A DNA stretch of 64,000 nucleotides from Silurus meridionalis (GCF_014805685.1 NC_060887.1:29853963-29917962), one strand, 5' to 3'. Positions 11,133-24,912 are shown, numbered from the stretch's first letter. Numbers and translations are program-made. Notes: generated by a model from the letters alone, not told the origin.

Positions 11133-11480
11133 CTAGCGAATTAATGAAGTCTCCGAAGAGGCCTGATGGCGAGACCAGCCGATGGCCTTAGCGGTCTCCT
11201 TAGTGGCTTGAAGAGCCAGGTCTGCCGTATGGCAGAGCTTTTGCACCTGGCCGCAAATGATGTCCCCCACATCCAATTTTCGCAGCAGGTCGGCTTGGTA
11301 CGCCTGCAACACTGTCATGGTGTGCAAGCATCCAGCGGCCTGACCTTCCAAGGCATACACCTTACCCACCAGCACTAATGTAATACACAGAGGCTTGGTG
11401 GGTAGCGCCTATGCCTTAAGGGAGGAGGTGACGCCTGGGGACAGCCGCACGTCCAATTTTGACCGATTACACACAAAATT
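11133..11480 (-). pseudogene. DIRS gag-like fragment
   Basis: The frame ending at 11133 contains LVGKVYALEGQAAGCLHTMT, VLQAYQADLLRKLDVGD and TADLALQATKETAKAIG. These are the segments I recall from the coiled gag-like protein that precedes RT in fish DIRS elements. It is only the C-terminal portion and ends before the RT piece. Beyond 11375 it has no start and merges into sequence leading to the inverted end repeat at 11453-11496. Role by family: nucleocapsid-like packaging protein. Confidence 0.7.
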
Positions 11481-11500
11481 TCAGAGCATGGACAACTAAG

Positions 11501-13715
11501 TTGCTACAATCCAGTTTATTGTAAAATTTAGTTTAATGCCTAATACAGCTATTCATTGACCTTTAAAGAGAGACATGAAACTGGTCCTCATTTTCAAAGG
11601 TTTTTCCAAATGGCATTTATTCCTTCTCATATATATATGGCATGGTGGGCAAAATTGAAAATAGACAGTGGACCTAAAATTTATCGGATTCGTGAAATAG
11701 CTACACACTGTCTAGGCTATGAGTCAGACTTTAAGACACCCTGTAAAATAGCTGTTTGTTTACTGTGACAGGCCAAGAGCATTATAGGAAGTAATCCTGC
11801 AGCGACAGCGCTCATAACAATCGGTCATATCACAGCTAGAATGGCTCACCATTGTGATTCAGGACCCCTGAGGAGGGATCCTGTGTATACTGGAGGTAAT
11901 CTAGTCACTGTTAGCACAACGATGCATCACATCTGAGTTTACACAGATCCTTAATTAATAAACACATCCACATTCATCACACAACCCAATTAGACTTTTT
12001 AGCCTAGAACCACATGCTGTAAGGGCAGGACTAAAAAAATGCATTGCCAGACTGTAAATGCTTACTGCATTCATGAATGATACAAAATATAAAGCCAAAA
12101 GCAAATATTGTAAAAAATGTTTAATCCTCAGTAACCTGTCATAAATGTTTTTTTATTTTCTCCAAGGCCATAGTGCTGCTCCATTGAATCAGTCTCTCCG
12201 GCTGCACCCCACCTCTCTGTAGGTGTAAATAACCTTTCATGATATGTTACAAAGGCAATGTTGACCTCACGCTGGGAACCTGAACAGTTTTAAGTAAATG
12301 CTCTTTTAAACCAACGCGCTGCCTTCTCCAGTTCAGCATAGCGAAGATCTCCGTCTCTTTATTAAAGCACAAAACTGCATATTTGACACATCAACAGAGG
12401 AGCAATTATAGGGGACATATGGTCCTGGACCTTGAAAATGATTAGTACCATGTTCATGCAAACCCAGGGAGTGTATCTCCTACTGTTTTTTAATTGTGAT
12501 AACAGAAAGGTGGAAAATGATAAGCGAGGTTTTTTTTTCTTTCTTCTTCTTTGTTTTTTGTTTTACAAGGTGAGAAAAGAAATGAAAAAATTGACATACA
12601 AATAAAGATGGCTAATGTATAATGCAAATTCTAAAAGTTAAACAACTGCAGTGTATTTGCATTTTATAGCACAATATACATCCACCTTTGGGACGTAGTG
12701 GATTGAAGTGTGCATGAGAGCAACGCAATGCGAGTGACTGTCCATGTAAAAGCCTCAGCATGGTGTCAATAAAAACATTTTTCCTTCCAGATTGGTTTGC
12801 TGTCACCAGCCCTGCAGTAGCCACTAAATTATGCACAGTTTTTCCATGGATTTTGTGGCTAACAGGGATCGGCTCAGCTAATAAAAACTGATTTAAACAC
12901 TCAGCAAGATGAGCCATCACCAAAGGGATAGGCAAATATTAATCACCCCAGAATAAACACACCTGAGCGAACGACATCCTGTAATGAATCAGAGGAATGA
13001 TTTCAAACGGAGAAATAGTGAATAGTTTGGACTGAACACACTGACTCACCTAGGCCATGGAATACACCAAAGAAACACTACAAACAGTGATGGTTCCAAA
13101 TACACACTATTCCACACTCCGTCACTTGCTAGGGATCTTAGTGGATTGCGGATAGTGTTTCATTTAAACTGGATGAGGTCTGTACAGAGAATCAGGACAG
13201 TTAATCAGCCTTTTAGATAATTATTTTTCCAATGTTTCCTGACAGGTCTATTCTTGGATGTAGACCTGGGTATAGGAACGCCAGTACACGTTGCCGCAGG
13301 CAGTCTGAGAATCTAGCCCCATGAGCTTGATGTATTACTCTATCACCGTCTGTGCATAAAGGAAAATTAATGGCCCTTTGGTCCTGCTACGTACAACAAA
13401 TATCACCAGAAGCGATGGAGAACAGGGGTACGACATACATAGAGCTATGGTAGCTTCATTCTTAAAGGCCAAAAATGTACTTATCAGACGATTCCAGCAT
13501 TGACACCAAGCTGTCAATGCTGGAACCTTAAGCAACTTTATCTACTTCAACGGTTGTGTGTCACAACTAAAATGGTGCATTGCTTGTTAGGAATCTGAGA
13601 TATGAGACCAAAACAATTTCACTGTAATGTTAATGTGACCTATAAAGGCTTGTATATAAAATTAAGTACGAAATGTATTCATTTTTTATTCATCCCAGTT
13701 TTATGGACAGATGCA

Positions 13716-13717
<2 letters not shown>
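11501..13717. other. unassigned intronic sequence
   Basis: No recognisable coding region. Short frames at 12612-12935 and 13335-13535 (minus strand) lack similarity and splice context. Confidence 0.5.
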
Positions 13718-13773
<56 letters not shown>

Positions 13774-13800
13774 GTAAAAGTGTAATACTGTGATATGTGT

Positions 13801-13858
<58 letters not shown>
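13718..13858. repeat. (CA)n followed by (TG)n, an inverted microsatellite pair
   Basis: A (CA) tract at 13718-13765 and a (TG) tract at about 13797-13858 are separated by about 30 bp. Since TG is the complement of CA read backwards, the pair can form a long hairpin or cruciform, and both tracts favour Z-DNA. Confidence 0.95.
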
Positions 13859-13859
<1 letters not shown>

Positions 13860-14427
13860 GCATATTACCTAACTAGAACAAGTTGAACTTACATGTTACT
13901 TCTAAAGCACCACTCTGAGCATATGGTCAGGCATATGTATATGTCTGTGGGTACAGGCACAGGAAACAATCAAACTCAGCCAGTGTGACATGATTCGAAA
14001 TGCATTCCTGGCTGACATTAAGAACATACGGCCTGGTAAATCAGGGAAGCCATATACATGGCTGGCCATTAAGCTAGTGTTGGCTCAAGTGGCCATAAGG
14101 AAAAAACAGTGAGATCATTTCAGACTGCTCTTTCTCCCACTCTCTCTTTCTCGCTACACAACCCATGACATGGGCAGATGGTACAGTCCACAAGCCATCA
14201 AATAGGACAGCAGGGAGAGCATGTCTGGCACCATGTTCAGTGTGGGGTTCCCGTGGCATGCTTTTGCAGCAGCTCACTTCATGCTGATCAAAGTTTCAGC
14301 GTAAAGAATTAGAGATTAATCTCAATTGCATTACTTAGATCAAATAACAAGTATGCACATTCTACTGTCACAGATTTTCAGTAGTTCTTTTCTTTGAGTT
14401 AAAGATTAATAAGGTTCAATCCACCCA
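13859..14427. other. unassigned intronic sequence
   Basis: Nothing supported. The minus-strand 67-codon frame at 14074-14277 is not recognised. Confidence 0.5.
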
Positions 14428-14490
14428 ACCCTTACATCTCTACTATACCTCTAAGACATTGTCTTAGAGGTATAGAAGAGATGTAAGGGT
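14428..14490. repeat. near-perfect palindrome, 31-bp arms around a single base
   Basis: The left arm begins acccttacatctct and ends ctctaagaca. The right arm is its reverse complement with one mismatch (ctact against cttct), leaving one unpaired T at 14459. It could extrude as a cruciform or fold as a long RNA hairpin. No surrounding element ends were identified. Confidence 0.95.
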
Positions 14491-15374
14491 TTGAGGTGAA
14501 GCAAACCATAGGACCCAAAGACACCAAAGCTCTGACCTGAACCATGGATCAGCAATGTGACCTGCGCTGTGATTATGTCTAATGTGCTACACACATATCA
14601 GAGGCAATAGACTGATACTATGGGTACAAATAGGATTGGCTCTGCTATACATTTAATTTTATATACATTTAATGTTTCACACAAGACAAGAACAGAAGCT
14701 AGAAGTCATTTAGCTCAGCTCAGCTCAGCTTCAGATTAGTATAATCCAGTATATTGACCAGTACTTAATAGTTTTAATGCTAATATAATATTAAAACTTT
14801 TAAAAAGATAGATTTGTCTATGCTTAATTATCCTTGCCCCTGCAGTTGATAATTGCTGGTACTACATTTATTATAGGTATTGATATATATGTTCTGGGGA
14901 ATCAGAATAAGATCCTTGCTTTATTCAAAGCACAGCATGCAGAAAAAAGCATGAGCTAAAGATGACGTAAGCAAAATGTATATGATTATAAGGAAGTCAT
15001 AATTAATTTAGTCCACAAAGATTAAATACAGTTACAGTGGAAATAATGAAAGGCTCAGAAAACAGGCATTAATAAAACATAGAAGGGCAAACGTGAAATA
15101 CTTAAATATTATATACATTTTTTAATACTTAAATATGACGCATTTTTCAAAGAAATAAAAATAAAGCATTACATAAAAAATGTAACACGTCAAAGTTTTG
15201 CTAGTGTGTGGATGTGATATGACGTAGGTTCAGCATTGTTTCTTGGTAATATTTATGCTGACAGATAGCTCTTCAGCAGAGGCTAGAAGGATGAGAGTCT
15301 GAGTAAATGGTGTCATCACTGCATGAATGCGCTGGCTCTCCAGAGACACACAATCACAGTTATGTTAAAAAAAA

Positions 15375-15376
<2 letters not shown>
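14491..15376. other. unassigned intronic sequence
   Basis: AT-rich. It contains a short tandem cagct repeat near 14713-14732 and nothing else recognised. Confidence 0.5.
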
Positions 15377-15433
<57 letters not shown>

Positions 15434-15444
15434 TGTGCGTGTGT
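15377..15444. repeat. (GT)n microsatellite with G-rich 3' flank
   Basis: About 56 bp of pure GT, then tctgtgcgtgtg, followed by a G-rich stretch to about 15493 (ggtgggggtgggg and tggggggca). Confidence 0.96.
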
Positions 15445-15493
15445 GGTGGGGGTGGGGATGTTTTGTGGGTGGGGGGCATTGGGGAGGGAGGAG

Positions 15494-18400
15494 GGCACAG
15501 ATATCTGTCATCTAACCTAACACACTATGGCACTGATATACTCAGATCTTAAAGGATCCCTAGAAATAATTTGCATATGCACTATATATCACTATAATGA
15601 CAAAAGTCATTAATAGATTTTTTTATGAATATCAATTACTGTCATTTTTGTTTTACATAATTGTTCTAAATTATTTCCAACTGTATTTTATTTGTGATAT
15701 TGATCAATTCAAATCTAATCATGGACACTGTCTAAAACCTTAAAGTCTAAGAAAAGTTTGTCAATTAAAAGCCAATAGATATCATTAAGACTACAGCTAT
15801 GGAACTGTACTTTAAGTAGTCAGATTACTCTAACTAACCACTAACAAGATTAAAAAACATAAATCCAGTCACAAATTTGTTTTAAGTCTAAATCACCAAG
15901 TTGAATCTCTTCAATCTCTAGGCTTGCTAGTAGTTAACTTTACTTCATAGCAAAATTGGTACCAAGGTACCCTAACAACAGGGCCTAAAGTGACTGGAAA
16001 ACACTGCTTTAAAGCACTTTTGCCCATAATGTATCGGTAGCTAAAGCCAAATAGCTCAGTGCCTATATAAATCCACATTTTTAATGATTAATAATATTAC
16101 CTCTTTACCCCAAATCATATGTGAGACATGTAAGCTTAAATTATAGAAGAACAATTTCAGCACCTAGTATCCAGTAGTTAAACATACATTAATGATTTCC
16201 TCTAAAGAAATAGAGAGGCAAATCTGAATTGGTTTGTACACATTTCTGAAAAGTCAAAGTCAGTAAAAGATGCATACACCAAATAACTTAATCTGCAGGA
16301 GCAGCCTTTCCGGACAATAACAAAATAGTCAACAATGACACTTTAAATCTCTTTAAATCTGCGTTAACCACAAATAACAACATCCTGGACTTTTAAATGC
16401 CTGAACAAGTTTGGACACACCCATCTAATTAGCATATACGTGGATATAAGGAAAACAGGAAATAGATAAAAGCAGCAAATTCTGGAAGTTTTCAGAAAAT
16501 AATAATAAAAAAAAATGTAATATCTCTAATAAGGTTTTTTTTTTTCAATGATAATTTAACCTTTATTTTATAGTAAGCTACAATCTCTTTTTTTTTTACA
16601 GACTGTGTAACAGAGCTTTTGACAAAGGAGCTGTGAGTTTGCAATGAATATTAATATGAAACCTAAATAAAATCAGAATGATAATAACTTTTAAGCAACT
16701 TTCTAATTAATTTCCATTTTGACATGCCAAGAAACGATCGTAAAAGTAATATTTTAGGCCTAGTTTTACTGTATATTCAGCTAGAAATATTTATCCATGC
16801 TTTTTGATTTTTAATTCACAAATTTACACAAGTGACCTTCATTCTCAAAGAAGCTAATAGGCAACACATTAGCCAAAAAAAACCCCACATATTTAAAAGC
16901 AAACATGCAAATCAGACAAGTGCTATTTTGCTCATTGGGAAAGATGCCATAGGTAACCCTCCGTAGGCAAGGTGCCCATTTTATGGTTGGTTTTATGTTT
17001 TAACACATACGAACCCGGTACTGAATGTGTTGTTTGTGGCAGTATGATGGTACAGTAGCTGTGGGTCTGTGATGGAGCATCCCAGTATTTCTGTTCAGTC
17101 CATTGCCTCATAAGATGACTCTGTCTGAATCTCACGCCCCATTCTCTGCCATGATGGATCGGCTGGTTGGAGAATAGCCTGTCTGGGGATTGTTTGGTCG
17201 GACTGTTTGGTCAGCTGGCTTGGTGACTCAAATCATGTCAAAATGATCTGGATAATTAGTTTAACTACAAACAGTTATGGCCTTTACTATATGTGCATTG
17301 AAGACCACTGGCTCATGCTGGAGATCCACAGAAAACAAAAATGTACTTGTACTGTATAGTGTATCATGACCCCATGAACAAGAAAAACAAGTGAGCATGA
17401 AACTCAATATGATTATTTTTCCTATTAATAATTAACACTTAATACTAATTTTGATATATTAATTTTTCTTTAGAGTACCATCATCATTCTTTCTTATACA
17501 ACTTTATAAAAGTAGGATATAATAAAGTGCTGTTGTCAGGAGGTGAGCCATTTTGTGCCTTACTGGAACCAACAGGCCTTAAAATACGTTTGGTCGTAAA
17601 AAATAAATTGTAATAGTTTTTTAGCATAAATCAAATGTTATTGCATTTGAATGTAAAATGTATGCCTATTTGTGACCAGACTTAAAGTTTGCCTCTTGCC
17701 ATTATCTAGCTCATCAAAGTGGTAGATTTAGTCATTTAATTATTGTGCATTCTTTTAGACAGGAGGATTTAATCCTAATCTAAGCAGTCCACTAAAAATG
17801 CATCAACACTGATATCACTACAAATAGATATGCTATCAGGAAGAACTCCTGTGGATTTAACATTGTTCATTATTTATTGTTCATTGTTCTTGCTTTTTCA
17901 AACTCTATGATGTCCTTCCAGATATTAAAATTGTATGAATGAATGTAGTATATTATCTTCTAATTTATTTTTCCCAATTGCTGGTAGCATGAATTTGCTG
18001 GAGATAAGATCATATCATATGTAAGTGAGTAGCAACAAACAATTTTGTCTAAATTCTTGATTAATTTAGAAACAGAGCTTAGTTGCACTAATATATATTC
18101 TAAGACTGATGCTACAAAGTCACGGCTATGACCTAGTTAGCAGTTAAGACTACTTCAGTTAGTATCTGCTGCTCCAACCACCCCGAGAGTTCATCTTTGA
18201 AGAAATGCAAAAAAGAAAATGTCTCATGTAGAGTTATATTAAAAAGCATCCACTCTACAGGGTATTAAACTTGAAGTCCTACGACAGGTGGGTGGTTCTC
18301 CAAAAAAGAAAAAAACAGTTATGTGTGACTGATGCACTCTAGATCAGTGCTGCATCTGGCAGGGTCTGATTTACTTAGGGTTCAGGGACAAAGGCGAGCA

Positions 18401-21190
18401 GCCGGTCCAACCCCTTACCCAGCTCACTGAGATTAATGACACCAGGACTGACAAAATGGGTCAGCCATGGAAGCGCGTTTGTGTGTGTTTGTGTGTTGGT
18501 TGAGGGGAGTGACATTTTATTCTACGTTATTTTTCTTCAGTGAATTTGAACATCAGTTACGCACACACAAACTAATTTATGCAAATTTGCAACTATCATA
18601 TGCCACGCACACATGCATGTACATACTCTAATTTTTCATTAAATGGCTACGACAGGGCTGAACAGCAATCAACTATATAAAATAAAATCATATTTGTACA
18701 AGTATGGATTAAAAAGGCCACAGTAGAAGACAACCTGAAACATAAATAATCTGAATTACCTACACAGTTAGACTATGTAAATCGAACATTTTCTTAAAAA
18801 AATGATTGGAACTCACCATTACACAATACCACATTTACATATATATAGCACAGCCTTAAAAAGCATCTTATCAGGTCAGAATGTCACATGTGCACACGTT
18901 ACATGTCGAAATACACAAAAAATTCATGCAGGTTCATTTTTGTGCAGGTGAAATAATAATTTAGTGGTATAGCACCAGAGATTACCAGCATGGAGTATGA
19001 CGCTTAAAATATGCCACAGCAGTCTTATTTATAAGCCATAGCCCAAAATAGTGTTACCACCTGCACTGAATTCCTATTAGAGCAGACTATAAGGCCTAAT
19101 GCTGTATGGTTTTCTTGTCTGAAACTTTAAAAGTCTATAGTATTTTTGCCATCACATATCAACAAATTCAATGTTCCTACTCTATCTGTCCAACTACTAA
19201 CTAAATATAGCTGACAGAATTATCTGACCAAAAAACTTTAATTATGTTTATGTATGGAATATTCTGTTAATAGAATCAATCTGAAAATAATCTAAACATG
19301 CATTTTGATATTTTAATTTTCTACTTTTCTGCTTGTCATGGTTAAGAAAGTAGCAAGCATTGCATGAGAATACATGTTGCAAAACACTAAACATTACTGC
19401 AATTCAATGTGGGTAATGTTGCCTTCAAGTCCATCTTGGAGGTTCATAGCTGCCTTAATTCATGATTATGATTTAAAGCACTTTATAGTTTGGGTTTTTT
19501 GTATCATCAATGGCACATTGTTAATGTGAAAACTTCTTTCCAAATCCTTAATGCAGCACATATCACACTCACATTGGAAAACCATACAATCACAATATAT
19601 CTGAAAGGACTTGAAGGCAGTGCAAGAATTGAGTTTGTCTACAGAACAGGGTGATGTTGTGGATAGAATTCCCTGGTCCAAATTTAGTATTGCAGTTAAT
19701 AATCTCAAGCAGGCCATGCATTTCTTGCTACACATGTTCAAAGGGCAGTAGCTGTAAAATAATGTTTTACTATCAACTGTCAAACCTACATTAACTTGTT
19801 ACACTCTATACTCCACAATTATTTTTTTTTTCCTTAGCATTCAGAGGAACAGAACAAACCCTAACCATTATCAGTGTGTCAGTTTTCTCCATATGATATA
19901 ATATGGCTGAGGGAGTATATATGCTTGCCAAGCTTGTATCTGCTGTGTAAGGCTGTTTTCCCCTGCACTGTGAACATTGAGTGTGATGTACTGTAGATGA
20001 AATCCAAACAACAAAATCATTTGTTTTTCCCTCCTTGCTTTCATTGAATTTTACAATTACAGTACATGGAAGCCCAGAACCACAACAATGACATGTCAGA
20101 CAAAGGCAGGGGTGTGGACACAAGCGCAAATGCAAATGGAAAAGCAGACAAATCCATAGGGCAAAGACATGGCAATTCGAAGACATAAACAGGCAACAAA
20201 AGAGTTAGAACAGGCAATGCAACATCTATAAATAAAAAAAGCAGGGTCAAAAGCAGAACTCAAAAGCAAAGGTAATGTGATAGGTAATGTGATAAGCTAG
20301 GACCAATGCTTTAGGGTATAAATTGAAATTTGTGCTGTCTAATCGTGTGTTAAAAAGTGTGTGAAGTGAATGCAATGTAACAGGATCAGCTGTAAAGTGT
20401 TGCAAATTCTAAGTCGGTTCATGGACTTTTGAGAAATTAAAGTTGTAAACAGTATATCTTTATTTATACACTTGTCATTTGATTAGGTAACAATTTTAAC
20501 AAGTTATTTAGGAAACCTCTTCAGTCTCTTATTTTTAATTATTAATTAATCTACATATTTCATACATATTTCAATTAAAATTTTGATTAGGCAATATAAA
20601 ACATACTGAGAAATGGTGATATCACAGTAATAAATTAATTAGTCAAAATTTTGCATACAGTTGAGAATCGTCTAAATTACCAGCCACAGCTGTGGTCTTA
20701 ATGCCCTGATTTAAACTGATTTTTAAGATCGATTAGAAACATTAACCTTTTAGTCTGGAGTTAATAGACCTATGTCCACTGCAGCCATTGAGCCCTAAGA
20801 GCAAAACATGACATGACTAAAAGCAAATGAAATGGCTTATGCACCCACTGTATTGCTTAATAAATTACCCCTGACATTGTCATAAATCTAACAGGCCTAT
20901 TTTTAATAGTGCAAAGCATTTTGGTCTTTTAATGGCCTGGTGCTTTGAACTTGCGGGTAGACTTGCAAAATCAATATAATCTAGGTTTTATATTAACGTT
21001 AGTCTTGTGCGTTTCTGTTGGGATCAATTACTGGCCAGTGTTATCAATGCTCTAAAAAGGTATACATTTAGCACATTACTTTAAATACAGTTCTATAGAT
21101 TTGTACTGTACATCTTTGATAAACTAACTTAACAATTTATTAAGAATTAAATTTTTAATGTTAATTCATCAATTAATTCATTAATTAATG
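15494..21190. other. unassigned intronic sequence, about 5.7 kb
   Basis: AT-rich. I see no exon, RNA gene or named transposon. Minus-strand frames at 19466-19783 and 19806-20186 are not recognised. The stretch 20060-20290, rich in caaa/acaggca segments, may be a decayed dispersed fish repeat, but I cannot name it. Confidence 0.45.
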
Positions 21191-21530
21191 AATTTATTCA
21201 CCCATCCATCCATCCATCCATTCATCCAGCCATCTATACATCCAGCTACCAACCCATCCATCTTATACATCTGCTTTGTCCTGGCTAAGGTCACATTGCA
21301 TCAATAGTCTATCCCTGAGAGTGAGGCCAGTCTATCACAAGGCACAACTCACACACATTACACACTCACTCACATTGAGGGGTAATTTAGAGCCACCAAT
21401 CCAGCTACTTGCATATCTTGAGAAATAGAGAAAATGGAGAACCCAGAGAAGGACTGTATGGACAGAAGGAGAACATGAGGAACTCCACACAGACAATGAC
21501 TAGAATATAGGAGCAAATCAACAAAGCTGT
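21191..21530 (+). repeat. dispersed fish repeat starting with a (CCAT)n run
   Basis: Starts with repeated ccatccatccatcc, then acatctgctttgtcctggc, caatttagagccacca-like sequence (ggtaatttagagccacca), and ends ggagaacatgaggaactccacacagaca-like. This order (tetranucleotide run, cgctttatcctg, aatttagagtcaccaat, gagaacatgcaaactccacaca) is that of an abundant teleost repeat whose parent element I do not recall with certainty. Degenerate. Confidence 0.6.
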
Positions 21531-22947
21531 AAGGGGACAATACTACTCACTGTGTTACTTTGAGATCCTATTTATAATATTAAGCACAATTAGACTCATG
21601 CTGAGGTATCAAAAAGGCTGAGTCACTAAAAAACAGAGCATGCAGGCTCTCAAATTGTCTTTCAGTATAGGCTTGAAATGATTGGTCATTTTTCTATTTA
21701 GCCTTAAGCTACTAACTTACTGTTGTTGTTAATAGTTATTTTGGATAATAAATGTGTAAAAAAGTAATGCAACAATCAAAGGGAACAGTGAACAATTTAT
21801 TTAGCATTTGTTATAGCAAACTTTGGCAACTTCTAAATGTAGTACAATCCTACTATGTGGTACGTATAGATTTGTATGTGACTGGTTTTAAGGGTGGTGT
21901 CTATCATTTTTCAGCAATTGTCCATGTCTAAGGTTTTGCAGGTAAAGTGTTCAGGTATAGTGCAGGTATAGTGTCAAAACAGACAACCGCTTTTGTAATA
22001 TTATTACTTTGTCTTGGTAAAAAGAAAGTCAGATGCCTGTGGATGGTTGAGAGTTTCAACTGCTATAAGCAATGTTGGATGCCTGAGCAATATTCTTAAA
22101 CAGCTCAGGCTTGAATTAATCTTGAACTTGCTTTGAATTTGAATAAATAAAATAGGTTTTCTGCATTACCCCATGTCACCTTAAATACTTCAGAAACTTG
22201 ATATCTGGGTCTGAAGAAGCATTTGAAAGACATTTGAGAAGGCTGAACTCTGCTTGAAAGTTTAAAAACACTCATCACTCAAAACTCCAGCCAGCTGTCC
22301 AGGAAAACATTAATCAAAACACCTATAGCCATCACACGCTGAGTAGGAAAATAAAGGCAAGTGTCTCCTGACTAGGTGAAGGACAGTAAAGACTCTTTAA
22401 ATAACACCAATATGGATAAGTAAAGAGCTTAGCAGTATTTACATATTTGCTATAAATCCTTATTATTATTGTTATGCAGCCTGACACAACAGTTTTTAAA
22501 CCAACATTAAGATTAACAGGTACTTGCTTATTTTGGCCCTCATTCAACAGATAAAAAGCAAAATTTTGCTGATGAATCTAAAACTAAAGTATCCTAGCTG
22601 ATTTGGAATTAGTTGTGCACCACTGCAAATGCCTGGACATATGGTTTGTTATGGAGAACGTGACTGGGGCACAGACAACATTTTGACGTAGGGGAGTATC
22701 AAATGTTGATTAACTGCACTAGGAGGAACATAAAACATAATGCATCCCTCTTAGTGTGACTCTAGTTGTGTAACATTGTACAAGCTAATGGATGCAAATG
22801 GAAGGGAAATAGCTGGCAAATCACATTAGACATAGAAATGTATAAGATATAGAACAGTGTTTTTGCAGTTCTTAAAGTGTTTTCAGACTGGGTATTTACG
22901 TATGTAAATCTTTAATACTTATTTACACCACAAACTATTTAGGAGAA
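21531..22947. other. unassigned intronic sequence
   Basis: No feature supported. Confidence 0.5.
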
Positions 22948-23140
22948 AGGCAGCTTAATAGTTAAGGCCCTGGGTGACAAGTTGAAAGGTCAGCGATTGA
23001 ACCTCAGCAGCACCAAGATGCCACTGTTGGGCTCTTGTGCAAGAGCTTTAACTCTCTCTGCTCCAGGAAAACTGTTTCATGGCTGGCCCTATGTTCTGAC
23101 CCCAGCTTCCTAACACACTGGGATAGGATTTGAGCAACAC
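22948..23140 (+). mobile_element. tRNA-derived SINE, degenerate
   Basis: Head cagcttaatagttaaggcc (A-box position), then ggtcagcgattgaacctc (B-box position), then caccaagatgccactgttgg, gctctaactctctctgctcc-like text and gaccccagcttcctaaca. The order matches the SINEs at 5063-5306 (opposite strand) and 44972-45185. The tail is unclear. Confidence 0.7.
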
Positions 23141-24912
23141 ATTCCCTAGAACCGGGATCCACATAAAAAGTTTCGAAATATGTTGCACAATTAGCAATAA
23201 ACATTATCCTGGGTCAGGGCCTAAAGGACTCAGAGTCAATTTCTGGCATACTGAGAATACACCATATAGAGGACACTAATGCAACAGATGGCATCATACA
23301 CACATCTGCATGCTCATTCACACAATTTACAGTATATTATATTATATATTTCACACTGATGTGATTTTATTATATAATTATTCACTCTCACTGGTTAATA
23401 ATCAATGTATAACCAATTTAATTACTAACATAATTTTTGTACATGGTTAACTTTAAGGTTAAAATTACAATTGTAATTGTACAATTGTTTTTTTTTCAGG
23501 TCGCAGGACATTAATTTTTCCCATTAAGATATTCGGTGGATCTCTTTTTTTTTATTATCTTGAATGGTTCTTAAGCTTCTATAAAGCAAAATAACCAGAG
23601 AATTGACGTTAATATAATCCATTTAAATTGCTTATCTATTTAAGCACCAATATGTATTTCACTATATTACTTGATTGATAATGTTTACATGATTATGAAT
23701 GAATGACATAAGTGCACATTGTTTCAATTTTATTAATAACCAATTATTTGTAACACAAATCAAAGAGATCTGTCTGAATGTTTGAAGGATGAAATGCTGT
23801 TTGAATGGTTGGAGTCGGTGGTGCTATATCTGTACTGCCTGCTACTGCCACCAATAGGTCATAAAAAATGTTAACAGACCTGTGATAATAGGTTACTGTA
23901 AGTATAAGACAATATCAGTGACAGAAACTTATGTGGAAAGAGTGCCTACATTAATGTAAAGCAATGGCATCACAAATTAAGCAAATAAAGAATAATGCTG
24001 ATTGAGGAGGCCGTGCAGAGGTCTTTATGCTCGAGTGTATGTTGGCCAATGTATGCGAGTGTGTCTCTAATCGAACATATATATACAACCATTAATAATC
24101 GAGAAAACGGCCTACAATTCCTGACACATCTGCGCATACATACATACATACATACAATCTCTTATATTGTGTTTCCAATGTGCACGTTTTGTGACACACA
24201 CAGGTTCCGTTCACAAAGCCATTCTGCAAAGCATCTCACACTGCAGTTGCGGTGAGTTTGCAGGGTTGGAGTGGCCTTGCTTTCACCTGAATGAAACACA
24301 CCGAGCAGTGTGTGTCAGACAGCTGAGAGGTGCGACTAGCTGTCCAACCAGAAAAGTGGAAGCTTAAAGTCACACACGCATACACACACAGAGAGAGTCT
24401 AACTACCATGCAGAGTGCATACTCAAATATATCTAACACTCACTGTGGCAATCATTAGTGAGTTCTTCCTTATCTGATTCTGCTGTGGAAAATAAGAACA
24501 AGATTATTTGTAACTTTGTGATCCTTTACACAGGCAGGATCTTTCACCCATAAAAGCTTGACAACAGCTCACTTTGAGAAGCGAGGAGCAACTACGAGCG
24601 TTTGATGGCTCAATTAAATGTCACATCCACTTGGTGGAGATCAATCACAAGGACCTGCAGTCTAGCAGGTGGTCATGTAGACTAAATTTTACAGTTCAGT
24701 CATTTCTCACCGTACACACCAGCCTCACATCTGAGTGCAATCTAACATGCTATGCCAAGATCTGTATGGCTCACCTGTCACAGGCTGCTCATTAAACACC
24801 AGTTGTGTGAACATATTACCACATTTGAGTAAAGAAGATGCCCCCTAATTCATAGATCAATAATGTATTTGAACCCTTGTTTAGAGAAACTGCATTTAAA
24901 GTAAGTAGGACA
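23141..24912. other. unassigned intronic sequence
   Basis: AT-rich to 23990, then more balanced between 24000 and 24800, where several short frames occur (23995-24255, 24574-24795). None is recognised and none has splice context. A short (ATAC)n run lies at about 24134-24155. Confidence 0.45.

Larger units (their letters stand above)
9252..11500 (-). mobile_element. decayed DIRS-type retrotransposon (tyrosine-recombinase retroelement)
   Basis: On the minus strand from right to left the order is gag-like, reverse transcriptase, RNase H, then tyrosine recombinase, the DIRS order. A 44-nt arm at 9316-9359 is the inverted counterpart of 11453-11496 (37 of 44 positions match by hand count), as expected for the inverted repeats of DIRS elements rather than LTRs. 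The left end also has an imperfect palindrome (9476-9523, arms cctcagggaac and gttccctgagg around gttacatatgtaac), typical of fish DIRS ends. At about 2.2 kb it is far shorter than the usual 5-6 kb, with internal deletions, stops and frameshifts. Confidence 0.88.

Noticed and set aside
23820..23862. Fourth CTCF-like motif (ctgccaccaataggtcat)
   Set aside because: Several core positions differ from the consensus.
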